From JACPIN01 sp964367085 (GTDB lineage Archaea > Nanobdellota > Nanobdellia > SCGC-AAA011-G17 > ARS1403): DNA of 7,738 bases. The translations under genes and the position numbers were made by a program. Where the stretch lies: assembly GCA_964367085.1 (NCBI GenBank), contig CAYIWL010000039.1, positions 1 to 7,738 of the forward strand, given 5' to 3'. The notes beneath the pieces were generated by a model that saw only the letters and a list, made by a program, of their open reading frames with translations, was not told the DNA's origin and searched no databases. Positions 1 through 6,108 of the stretch are shown here, piece by piece; within the stretch, counting starts at the first letter, position 1, and every line of letters starts with the position of its first letter.

Positions 1-613
1 TTTTTTAACCATTCATATCCTTTATTTTCCTTATATTTTCTTTTCTTCTTCAAATCATCTTTACTTATCCAGTCAACACTTTTATCGTCAGTCCATTGTT
101 TAGATGGCTGAACTTCTCCAATATTTTCCGTTACGGCTTTGAAAAAATGCTTAACTGTAAAATCATCTGGCTTAGGATTTTCTCCAAACTGTGTAATTAC
201 AGCAGGTCCATAAAAACCAACCAACCCTGTTTGAGAATATAAAGCTAAATGTAAACTTGTAATATCAGAATATCCACATAGAATTTTTGGATTTCTCTTA
301 ATAGTTGCGAAGTCCAAATACTCTAAAGTTTGATGAGAAGTGTTACCCCTATAGTCGTGATTATTGCTTTAATGTCCTTATCTCTAAAAGCTTCCATAAT
401 ATCTTTAGCTCTATTTTCAGCAGTATCGGAGCTAATTCCAGAATTCTTTTTAGCAGTTGGAAATATTTTGACTTTGTAACCTAAATCTTCAAAGAATTGC
501 TTGCCTTTTTCCAGCCTATGTAAAGTTAAAGCTGCTAGTCCTCCAGCTGGTGCTATGAAGGCTACCGAATCCCCTTTCTCTAATTTTGCTGGTTTTAACA
601 ATTTTGTTTCCAT
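1..613 (-). pseudogene. MccF-like S66 serine peptidase (LD-carboxypeptidase family), frameshifted and cut by window edge
   Basis: Family S66 enzymes are cytoplasmic serine peptidases: LdcA trims murein tetrapeptides, and MccF hydrolyses microcin C-type peptide-nucleotides. Reading from ATG at 613, residues 1-89 are in one frame and include the N-terminal KGDSVAFIAPAGG. That frame then stops at 323-325. Adding one G to the G4 run (CCCC at 346-349 on the plus strand) restores an open frame to the window edge. The restored frame gives GGNTS at about residues 89-93, the nucleophile motif GYSD with Ser at about residue 116 (codon 267-269), then GLVGFYGPAV and QFGE. The GGN-S pattern and the QFGE are closer to MccF than to LdcA, which has RGGYG. 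The distal Glu and His of the triad would lie outside the window. The open, conserved second half suggests a recent lesion or a base-calling error. The family call is firm; the substrate is unknown. Confidence 0.85.
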
Positions 614-635
614 ACTAAAACTTAAATTTAATTGC

Positions 636-643
636 TATAAAAA
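636..643 (-). promoter_or_regulatory. TATA box of the S66 peptidase gene
   Basis: The minus strand reads TTTTTATA here. Its centre is 26-27 nt upstream of the ATG at 613, the usual distance between an archaeal TATA box and the transcription start. A leaderless mRNA beginning at the ATG is the simplest reading. No Shine-Dalgarno sequence is visible before this ATG. Confidence 0.5.
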
Positions 644-647
644 GCAT

Positions 648-770
648 TTGGTTTCAAGTTTTAACCTGACGCTAACTTAACAGCTCATAAAGAAGTATAG
701 TTTAAAAAATGATGAGGAAGTTAAGATAATCCCTGAAGATAAGGGATTCAGAGTACTACCCTCTACTTAG
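648..770 (+). pseudogene. Remnant of an AbrB/SpoVT-type swapped-hairpin domain protein
   Basis: The frame ending at TAG 768-770 translates, after an in-frame TAA at 678-680, to QLIKKYSLKNDEEVKIIP followed by EDKGFRVLPST. Before the TAA the same frame reads LVSSFNLTLT. Together these resemble the minimal AbrB/VapB-type DNA-binding domain pattern, roughly VSS-x-x-x-TLPKEL-x-KK-x-GLK-x-GDEV-x-I with a final beta strand. The TAA falls where a conserved Lys codon (AAA) usually sits, and ACT where Pro is expected. After the stop no in-frame ATG, GTG or TTG exists, so the downstream part cannot start on its own. No toxin-like partner is visible, because aCPSF1 converges from the other side. The piece is short and recognised from pattern memory only, so the family call is moderate. 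A chance open frame is the alternative. Confidence 0.45.
704..748 (-). terminator. Possible transcription terminator of aCPSF1
   Basis: On the minus strand, about 57 nt beyond the aCPSF1 stop, a perfect 7-bp stem (AATCCCT / AGGGATT, arms 742-748 and 728-734, 7-nt loop) is followed about 18 nt later by a T6 run (704-709). Archaeal RNA polymerase terminates at U-rich tracts, and aCPSF1 itself cleaves at such sites. The stem lies inside the AbrB-like remnant, so it may be coincidental. Confidence 0.3.
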
Positions 771-805
771 ATTGCAAGATTTCAGAAAGAAATTATTTAA
801 GATTT

Positions 806-2704
806 TTATCTTATCCTTATAACTTCCAAATTCTTTGGCGCAGCAGTTTCGATTTTATTTAACTTATGAATTGAGGAAGCTAAATCCAAACATCTGGAAG
901 ATTCCCCGTGCACGATGATTATTTTTTTAGGTCTTGGTTCTAAGTTATAGACAAATCTCATTAATTCATTTCTGGATGAGTGTCCAGATAGTCCTTCAAT
1001 GGAATGAACCTCCATCTTAACCTCAACGTTTTCCTTTTTTCCGCCTGCATCCATTACGAATTCTTTCTCTCCTGACTGCACTCTTTTTCCCAAGCTCCCC
1101 TCTCCCTGGTATGAAACAAAAACAATCGAGTTTCTGGGATTTCCAGCCAATTCTCTAAAATATTCTACAGATGCTCCTCCCTGAAGCATTCCGGAAGTGG
1201 CAAGTATAATGCACGAGCCAGTTTCTTCTATGATCTGCTGTCTTTCTTTCACAGAGCCAACTTGCTTGAAAATGGGAGATAAGAAAGGATTGTCGTCATG
1301 ATGAAATATCGCTTTCTTTACTTGATTATTTAAAAAGTCAGGATATGCAGTATGTATGGCAGTAATATCCCAAACCATCCCTTGCACAAAAACAAGAACT
1401 TCAGGAATTAATTTCTTCCTTAATAGTTCTTCTACAATGAGCATAACTTCCTGCGCCCTTCCAACTCCAAGAACAGGGATTAATATTTTCCCTCTTCTCT
1501 CAATAGTGCTCTTCATGATGTCAATAAGTTGCTTTTCACATTCTTCTCTTGAAGGCTGGATATTATCTTTTCCGCCATAAGTTGATTCAAGAGTCATGGT
1601 TTCAAGTCTTGGAAATTTAGTAACTGCAGATTCTAGAAGCTTAGTCCTGGCATATTTTGTATCGCCGCTATAAAGGAAATTATGCAGTCCATTTCCAATA
1701 TGCAGATGCACCATTGCGCTTCCTAATGTATGCCCAGCATTGTAAAAAGTAATTCTTATATCAGGAGTTATATCGCAAACCTCTTCATAATCAAGCCAGA
1801 TAGAATGCTTAACCATTTCTTTTACATCAGTAGCAGTGTATATTGATTTTTTCGCTTCCTTGAATGCAACTCCTATGTAATCCAGACATAGCAAAGCAGA
1901 AATATCCCTAGTAGGAGCAGTCCAATAAACAGGGCCGCGATAGCCCATTTTAAACAGTAAAGGAACTAGTCCGCAGTGATCAAGATGTGGATGAGAGATG
2001 ACAACGGCATCAAGCGCATTTATGTTGAATTCAGGAATTTCAAAGTAAGGATAAGCATCCCTTCCAGAAGCAGCAATATTTACCCCGCAGTCAAGCAGCA
2101 CTCTAGATTCAGGAGTTTGCAGATACAAGCAAGACCTTCCAACTTGTCTAGCCCCACCTAAGAAAGAAACTCTAATCCATTCCTCCTTTTTCTCGTTCAT
2201 CCAATTAGAATAAATTCTCTCGCCAACTTTGTGCAAGAAAGTTCTTCTGTAATCATTGTTTTCATACAAAACCTTTCGAACATTCTCAATAAGGATAGAT
2301 CTAATAGCAGGAATTCTTTTCACTAAAGGAGTCCATAAAGTTTTATGTTTTATCTCCTTAAGCACCTCTCCAGATTTTCCAATGACGATTCCAGGTTTTT
2401 CAGCCTCAATAACGACTTGAGATCTTTGAGGGTCAAAAAGGACATTTGTTTTCCCGGCATCTTCACCAAGGATTTTCTCAATCTCTTCTTTTGCTTTATC
2501 CTCATCCATTGTCATAGAAGGATCTATTCTAACTTCAACTCTTTTCTTAATTTTATTAACTATATCTCTTATAACTCCATTATTGTCTAAGAAGAATTCT
2601 CTATTTTTCGTATACAAGACAATATTAGCTCCCTCAAACAGTGCGATTGAAATTTCAACATTGCTTGGAATGTCTTTAAGTATCTCTTTTAATATTTCTG
2701 CCAT
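806..2704 (-). CDS. aCPSF1/FttA: KH-domain beta-CASP ribonuclease and transcription termination factor
   Basis: This is the archaeal homologue of the CPSF73 3'-end nuclease. It cleaves nascent RNA at U-rich sites and terminates transcription. At 632 aa it matches the family's usual length of about 635. In order it has an N-terminal KH-like region (about 1-70), a second KH domain (about 75-145) with a GKSG loop at 109-112, a metallo-beta-lactamase fold (about 178-375), a beta-CASP insert, and a C-terminal return to the MBL fold. The zinc and catalytic residues are visible: HPHLDH at 238-243, His325 in AGHTLGS, Asp348 in YSGD, Glu373 in LESTYG, His575 in LSGHSS and His599 in IVHGE. All are intact, so it should be active. 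It begins 45 nt after psmB. A TATA-like TTATTATAAAT about 24-27 nt upstream of the ATG suggests its own leaderless promoter in addition to any read-through from psmB. Confidence 0.97.
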   Translation of the reverse strand: MAEILKEILKDIPSNVEISIALFEGANIVLYTKNREFFLDNNGVIRDIVNKIKKRVEVRIDPSMTMDEDKAKEEIEKILGEDAGKTNVLFDPQRSQVVIEAEKPGIVIGKSGEVLKEIKHKTLWTPLVKRIPAIRSILIENVRKVLYENNDYRRTFLHKVGERIYSNWMNEKKEEWIRVSFLGGARQVGRSCLYLQTPESRVLLDCGVNIAASGRDAYPYFEIPEFNINALDAVVISHPHLDHCGLVPLLFKMGYRGPVYWTAPTRDISALLCLDYIGVAFKEAKKSIYTATDVKEMVKHSIWLDYEEVCDITPDIRITFYNAGHTLGSAMVHLHIGNGLHNFLYSGDTKYARTKLLESAVTKFPRLETMTLESTYGGKDNIQPSREECEKQLIDIMKSTIERRGKILIPVLGVGRAQEVMLIVEELLRKKLIPEVLVFVQGMVWDITAIHTAYPDFLNNQVKKAIFHHDDNPFLSPIFKQVGSVKERQQIIEETGSCIILATSGMLQGGASVEYFRELAGNPRNSIVFVSYQGEGSLGKRVQSGEKEFVMDAGGKKENVEVKMEVHSIEGLSGHSSRNELMRFVYNLEPRPKKIIIVHGESSRCLDLASSIHKLNKIETAAPKNLEVIRIR

Positions 2705-2723
2705 TTTTATTTTTTTATTCTCT

Positions 2724-2734
2724 ATTTATAATAA
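2724..2734 (-). promoter_or_regulatory. TATA-like element upstream of aCPSF1
   Basis: The minus strand reads TTATTATAAAT in the 45-nt spacer between psmB and aCPSF1, centred roughly 24-27 nt before the ATG at 2704. The spacing fits a leaderless start. The spacer is very AT-rich, so a chance match is possible and co-transcription with psmB is equally plausible. Confidence 0.35.
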
Positions 2735-2749
2735 GAAGCATTTATCTCA

Positions 2750-3406
2750 CTAATTCGTAATTTTATTTGGTATCTCTTTTGTAAGCATGGTCTTAATGCC
2801 CTGGTTGGTTATGGCAATAACGTCAATACCATCTCCGGAATTCATATCGCGCTGGATTGCTGCATTTATACATTTAACAGCAAGCTTAGTCCCCTCATCA
2901 ACACTCATACCCTCATTGTATAATGTCTCCAAAACGCCATATGCCATGACAGAGCCAGATCCTGAAGAAATAAAATCCTTGCATTCTGACAAGCTGCCAT
3001 CAGGATAAACATCATAAAGATGGAATCCTTTACTATCTTTTCCTGCTAAAATAAAATGTGAAATCCCCGGTATCATTGAAGGCCTCCTTATGTTCTGATA
3101 GACAATTCCAGACAATAAGTTAGCAGCTTCCTTTACAGTTACTTGCTTCTCTTTTCTAATCTCCATCAATCTCAATTCTGCTGATATAAGTTTTGTAATT
3201 AACTGCGCATCAGATGCAGTTCCAGCCATGGTCAATGCAATAAAATCAGTTATCTTATAGACCTTCTGCGCTCTTTTATCTACAATGATCCCTGCCCCTG
3301 CCCTCTTGTCCGCTGCAAGTACAACCCCTTCTCTGCACTTAATTCCGACAGTTGTCGTACCTGTCTTCATGTAATTTCCTTCCATCTCTATCATAGAAAC
3401 CTGCAT
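2750..3406 (-). CDS. psmB: Proteasome beta subunit (20S, Thr-nucleophile peptidase T1A)
   Basis: This is the catalytic subunit of the archaeal 20S proteasome, which forms the two inner seven-membered rings and degrades proteins fed by PAN/Cdc48-type ATPases. Self-processing is predicted at TG|TTTVGIKC, exposing Thr17 as the N-terminal nucleophile. The active-site Asp (D33, in AADKR), Lys (K48, in AQKVYKI), the SSGSGS segment and the SGDGIDV segment near the C-terminus are all present. The length (218 aa, about 202 mature) is normal. Four in-frame ATGs (3406, 3394, 3385, 3370) precede the cleavage site, giving a propeptide of 16, 12, 9 or 4 residues. The ATG at 3406 fits the nearest TATA box (3425-3432), while 3370 is preceded by GGAAGG. 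aCPSF1 follows directly; this psmB–aCPSF1 pairing occurs in other archaea, for example Methanocaldococcus, as I recall. No alpha subunit lies in the window. Confidence 0.96.
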   Translation of the reverse strand: MQVSMIEMEGNYMKTGTTTVGIKCREGVVLAADKRAGAGIIVDKRAQKVYKITDFIALTMAGTASDAQLITKLISAELRLMEIRKEKQVTVKEAANLLSGIVYQNIRRPSMIPGISHFILAGKDSKGFHLYDVYPDGSLSECKDFISSGSGSVMAYGVLETLYNEGMSVDEGTKLAVKCINAAIQRDMNSGDGIDVIAITNQGIKTMLTKEIPNKITN

Positions 3407-3424
3407 TTTAATAACTCGAAGATG

Positions 3425-3432
3425 TTTATAAA
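3425..3432 (-). promoter_or_regulatory. Proximal TATA box of psmB
   Basis: The minus strand reads TTTATAAA, centred about 22 nt before the ATG at 3406 and about 34 nt before the ATG at 3394. It could give a leaderless transcript at the first ATG or an 8-nt leader to the second. A second TATA-like element lies further upstream at 3448-3458. Confidence 0.4.
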
Positions 3433-3438
3433 TTTTGC

Positions 3439-3460
3439 GGAAAAAGGTTTATATATAAGT
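3439..3460 (+). promoter_or_regulatory. Strong near-palindromic BRE/TATA element, apparently plus-facing
   Basis: The plus strand carries the purine-rich GGAAAAAGG followed by TTTATATATAAG. The core AAGGTTTATATA is identical to that of the pilin promoter at 3909-3920, which clearly drives a plus-strand gene. The TATA core is self-complementary (TTATATATAA), so it could also act on the minus strand as a distal psmB promoter with a leader of about 20 nt. The BRE-like purines favour the plus direction, where initiation near 3480 would give RNA antisense to the 112-aa gene. Confidence 0.5.
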
Positions 3461-3493
3461 TAGCCAGTTTTCACACAGCTATTCTTATTGTCT

Positions 3494-3832
3494 CTAAACT
3501 TCATAAAGAGATGGGTTCTGGAAGGTTTTGTCACCTCTTCCTTCTGGAACACTCATTCTTTCTTGCAACATAAATTTGCCGTTGTTAGAATCAGGATAAG
3601 GCCTAGTACTATAGCACATTCCTTCTTTGCACATTTGCTCTAAACGAATAAACTGATAAGCATCAATAATTTCTCCGGCATATCTCCAGCATGGATCAGA
3701 TTCTATCCAAGGAGGTTTCACCAAAACATCTTCATTCAAAACAAACCTTCCTAATTTATCTATCTTATAAGAGATATAATCTATTTCTCTCAAGATATTT
3801 AACATCCCGATTGGTTTTGGTAAAGAGCTCAT
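3494..3832 (-). CDS. Hypothetical protein, 112 aa
   Basis: I do not recognise this protein. It starts at ATG 3832 and stops at TAG 3494-3496, upstream of psmB on the same strand and divergent from the pilin gene. It is mixed in composition and has no transmembrane segment or signal peptide. It contains three cysteines (C48, C68, C73), of which C68 and C73 form CKEGMC, too few for an obvious zinc ribbon. Aromatic and proline residues cluster in the middle (PPWIESDPCWRY) and near the C-terminus (TRPYP). Codon use is AT-rich at third positions like the neighbours, and no longer open frame competes on the other strand, so I take it as a real gene. The start is weakly supported: there is no Shine-Dalgarno, and only a loose AT-rich element (TAATAAAT, about 34 nt upstream). 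Its 3' end lies 61 nt before the double TATA region of psmB. Confidence 0.6.
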   Translation of the reverse strand: MSSLPKPIGMLNILREIDYISYKIDKLGRFVLNEDVLVKPPWIESDPCWRYAGEIIDAYQFIRLEQMCKEGMCYSTRPYPDSNNGKFMLQERMSVPEGRGDKTFQNPSLYEV

Positions 3833-3900
3833 AAGCTTTCAAATAATCAAAAGAACAATCTAATTTATTAATTTTATGCTAAAGTAAATGAAATATCAGG

Positions 3901-3920
3901 AAAACAATAAGGTTTATATA
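3901..3920 (+). promoter_or_regulatory. BRE/TATA promoter of the pilin-like gene
   Basis: AAAACAATAAGG followed by TTTATATA (3913-3920) is a textbook archaeal BRE plus TATA box. The TATA centre is about 29 nt before the ATG at 3946, predicting a leaderless or nearly leaderless transcript. This is the clearest promoter in the window and serves as the reference for the similar element at 3439-3460. Confidence 0.75.
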
Positions 3921-3945
3921 CAAAAGTTATTTATTAATAAATGGT

Positions 3946-4413
3946 ATGCAAAAAAGAGGTGTTAGTCCGTTGATAGCTTCTGTATTGTTGATTGCTTTCA
4001 CAGTTACGTTATTTTTGATAATAAGCAGCTGGGTTCAAAGAAGCGTTGTCGATCCAGGATTGGAACAAAGCGGTGAAAAAATTGCTAAAACTTTAGACTG
4101 CTTAAGCGCCAAGATTACGATTGATTCTGCATGCGCTCAAAATGACAATAAAAAAATTTCAGTCAGTTTTGATAATGAAGGAGATATAGCATTAATAGGA
4201 GTAAATATAAGAATTATCGGTGCAAACGGTGCTCAATCTTTTGACAAGAGTGATGCTATCCAGCCATTAGAAAGGAAAAAATATTCTGAAACAGTTGATG
4301 ATGTAGCTGTAGGAGCTATAACAGAAATAGAAGTATATCCAAAATTAGATTCAGGAGTATGCAGAAGCAACCCCGCATCAAAGAAGCCAACAGCGCAGGC
4401 AACTTGTTCTTAA
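3946..4413 (+). CDS. Archaeal type IV pilin-like / archaellin-N-domain protein
   Basis: This 155-aa precursor begins MQKRG|VSPLIASVLLIAF, the class III signal of archaeal type IV pilins (PF07790-type N-terminus). A prepilin peptidase (PibD/EppA family) should cut after Gly5, leaving a hydrophobic assembly helix (about residues 6-30) that also anchors the subunit in the membrane before assembly. The rest is a predicted extracellular beta-rich domain with four cysteines (C52, C63, C139, C154), compatible with two disulfides. The C-terminus is short and polar (SKKPTAQATCS). An upstream ATG at 3941 is in another frame and quickly terminates, so 3946 is the start. No secretion ATPase, platform protein or peptidase is nearby, so this is either a dispersed minor pilin or a pilin-like membrane-anchored protein; which one cannot be decided here. 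Confidence 0.88.
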   Translation: MQKRGVSPLIASVLLIAFTVTLFLIISSWVQRSVVDPGLEQSGEKIAKTLDCLSAKITIDSACAQNDNKKISVSFDNEGDIALIGVNIRIIGANGAQSFDKSDAIQPLERKKYSETVDDVAVGAITEIEVYPKLDSGVCRSNPASKKPTAQATCS

Positions 4414-4427
4414 ATCAAGCAGAAAAG

Positions 4428-4435
4428 TTTAAAAA
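4428..4435 (+). promoter_or_regulatory. TATA box of the thermosome gene
   Basis: TTTAAAAA preceded by purine-rich AGAAAAG lies 14 nt after the pilin stop codon. Initiation would fall near 4457, giving a leader of about 22 nt that contains the Shine-Dalgarno. A T-rich stretch (TTTTTATTGTTTT, 4451-4463) overlaps the predicted start site and could also act as the pilin terminator. Confidence 0.5.
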
Positions 4436-4463
4436 CACATTATAGGCTAATTTTTATTGTTTT

Positions 4464-4473
4464 AAGGGGGGAA
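4464..4473 (+). promoter_or_regulatory. G-rich Shine-Dalgarno of the thermosome gene
   Basis: AAGGGGGGAA ends 5 nt before the ATG at 4479, with the G6 run 7 nt from it. G5 can pair with the CCUCC anti-Shine-Dalgarno core using one G-U wobble. It stands out because most other starts here look leaderless. The same G6 arrangement recurs before the gene at 6109. Confidence 0.6.
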
Positions 4474-4478
4474 GCAAA

Positions 4479-6107
4479 ATGGCAAATCAAATACAACCTA
4501 TATTTATCCTGCCGGAAGATACAAAAAGAACAATAGGCAGAGACGCACAAAGAAATAACATAGCTGCTGCAAGAGCTGTTGCAGAAACAGTTCGAACTAC
4601 GCTAGGTCCAAAAGGAATGGACAAGATGTTAGTTGATTCTACGGGCGACGTTGTTGTTACAAATGACGGAGTTACAATTCTAGAAGAGATGTCTATTGAG
4701 CATCCGACTGCAAAGATGATTGTGGAGGTTGCAAAAACACAGGAAGACGAAGTCGGAGATGGAACTACCACTGCTGTTATTCTTGCAGGTGAGCTTTTAA
4801 AAAATGCAGAAACTTTACTCGATAAAAATATCCATCCTACGGTTATCACAAAAGGATTTAGGTTGGCTGCAGACAAAGCACAGGAGTTGCTTCTTAAAGC
4901 CGCTGAAGACATTGACATTAACGATGAAGACATTTTGAATAAAATTGCAATGACAGCAATGACTGGAAAAGGTGCTGAAAATGCAAAAGAAAAACTAGCT
5001 GATATTTGTGTGAAGGCAGTTAAAAGAGTAATTGAAGATAATAATGTTGATTTAGACGATATTAAAATTGAAAAGAAAGTTGGCGATGGAATTGAGAACA
5101 GCGAGCTCATCGACGGTATCGTTTTAGACAAGGAAAAAGTTCACAGTGGAATGCCAAAAAAGATAGAAAATGCAAAGATAGCTTTGCTTGACGTCGCTGT
5201 AGAAATAAAAAGCACAGAGATAGATGCAAAAATAGAAATTGACGACCCAAGTAAGCTTCAAGGATTCCTCGATCAAGAAGAAAGAATGATAAACTCCATG
5301 GTTGAAAAAATAATTAATAGCGGTGCCAATGTAGTTGTCTGCCAGAAAGGGATTGATGACATCGCACAATATCTACTTTCAGAAAAAGGAATTTACGCAG
5401 TAAGGAGAGTAAAAGAAAGCGATATGGCAAGGCTTGCAAAAGCTACTGGAGGAAAAGTAGTCAGCAATCTAAACGCTCTAAAAAAAGACAAGCTTGGAAG
5501 CGCGGGCAAAGTCGAAGAAATTAAAATCGGTGACGATGAAATGACATACATAAGCGAATGCGACAATCCAAAAGCAGTTACACTATTAATAAAAGGCGGA
5601 ACAAAGCACGTTGTAGATGAAGTCGAGCGAGCTGTTACAGATGCACTTGGAGATATAGTCGCAAGCCTAAAAGTAGGAAAAGTTGTCGGAGGCGCAGGTG
5701 CAATTGAAATGGAAGTTGCTAAAGGGCTAAGAGATTATTCAAACAAGTTAAGTGGAAGAGAGCAATTAGCAGTACTGGCTTTTGCCGACGCTATCGAAGT
5801 AGTTCCAAGAACATTGGCTGAAAACGCAGGACTAGATCCTATCGATGTTCTTACTGAATTAAAATCAAGCCATGATTCAGGAAAGAAATGGGCGGGTATA
5901 GACGTATTTTCAGGAAAAGTCCAGGATTCCTGGAGCAAAGGCGTAATTGAGCCATTAAAAATTAAAACACAAGCAATAAAATCAGCTTCAGAAGTTGCAG
6001 AATTAATTTTGAGGATAGATGACATAATAGCAGCAAGCGGAAACAGCAAATCTCCAGGCATGCCCCCAATGCCTCACGGCGGTATGGGCGGTATGGGGGG
6101 ATACTAA
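4479..6107 (+). CDS. Thermosome subunit (group II chaperonin, CCT/TRiC-like)
   Basis: The thermosome is an ATP-driven double-ring folding chamber with a built-in lid, acting in the cytosol. The 542-aa product has the usual length. The equatorial ATP-binding signatures are present: TLGPKGMDKML (41-51), NDGVTIL (62-68), GDGTTT with Asp94 (93-98) and GGAGAIEMEVA (404-414). The intermediate and apical domains lie between (about 145-400). The C-terminal tail ends in GGMGGMGGY, the Gly/Met-rich tail typical of chaperonins that projects into the cavity. The start is fixed by the Shine-Dalgarno and a family-typical N-terminus. Only one subunit gene is visible, so rings may be homo-oligomeric or use partners encoded elsewhere. 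Two small genes follow with a gap of 1 nt and a 4-nt overlap, and I infer one operon. Confidence 0.97.
   Translation: MANQIQPIFILPEDTKRTIGRDAQRNNIAAARAVAETVRTTLGPKGMDKMLVDSTGDVVVTNDGVTILEEMSIEHPTAKMIVEVAKTQEDEVGDGTTTAVILAGELLKNAETLLDKNIHPTVITKGFRLAADKAQELLLKAAEDIDINDEDILNKIAMTAMTGKGAENAKEKLADICVKAVKRVIEDNNVDLDDIKIEKKVGDGIENSELIDGIVLDKEKVHSGMPKKIENAKIALLDVAVEIKSTEIDAKIEIDDPSKLQGFLDQEERMINSMVEKIINSGANVVVCQKGIDDIAQYLLSEKGIYAVRRVKESDMARLAKATGGKVVSNLNALKKDKLGSAGKVEEIKIGDDEMTYISECDNPKAVTLLIKGGTKHVVDEVERAVTDALGDIVASLKVGKVVGGAGAIEMEVAKGLRDYSNKLSGREQLAVLAFADAIEVVPRTLAENAGLDPIDVLTELKSSHDSGKKWAGIDVFSGKVQDSWSKGVIEPLKIKTQAIKSASEVAELILRIDDIIAASGNSKSPGMPPMPHGGMGGMGGY
6093..6104 (+). promoter_or_regulatory. 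Candidate internal Shine-Dalgarno inside the thermosome tail codons
   Basis: ATGGGGGGATAC encodes the last residues MGGY of the thermosome and contains a G6 tract at 6095-6100. It lies 8 nt before ATT 6109, almost the same geometry as the thermosome's own G6 tract and ATG (7 nt). It is the only ribosome-binding candidate for the next gene. Confidence 0.45.
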
Positions 6108-6108
6108 A

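Noticed and set aside
343..352. Programmed -1 frameshift in the S66 gene
   Set aside because: The site does not fit an X-XXY-YYZ slippery heptamer, and a Gly-tRNA on GGG slipping back one base would face AGG.
709..736. ATGATGA followed by CTGA, matching C and D' boxes of an archaeal C/D-box guide RNA
   Set aside because: No C' box and second CTGA follow at suitable spacing, and the stretch is better explained as part of the AbrB-like coding remnant.
728..748. 7-nt loop on a short stem, as in a tRNA anticodon arm
   Set aside because: Neither strand has T at loop position 33, and no acceptor, D or T-psi-C arms surround it.
1356..2590. Three short plus-strand open frames within the aCPSF1 region
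   Set aside because: They are reverse-strand shadows of the conserved nuclease, with low-complexity, non-protein-like composition.
4487..5131. Long minus-strand open frame (214 codons) opposite the thermosome gene
   Set aside because: It lies wholly antisense to a well-conserved gene and its Ser-rich translation is typical of a mirror frame; no promoter or family signal.
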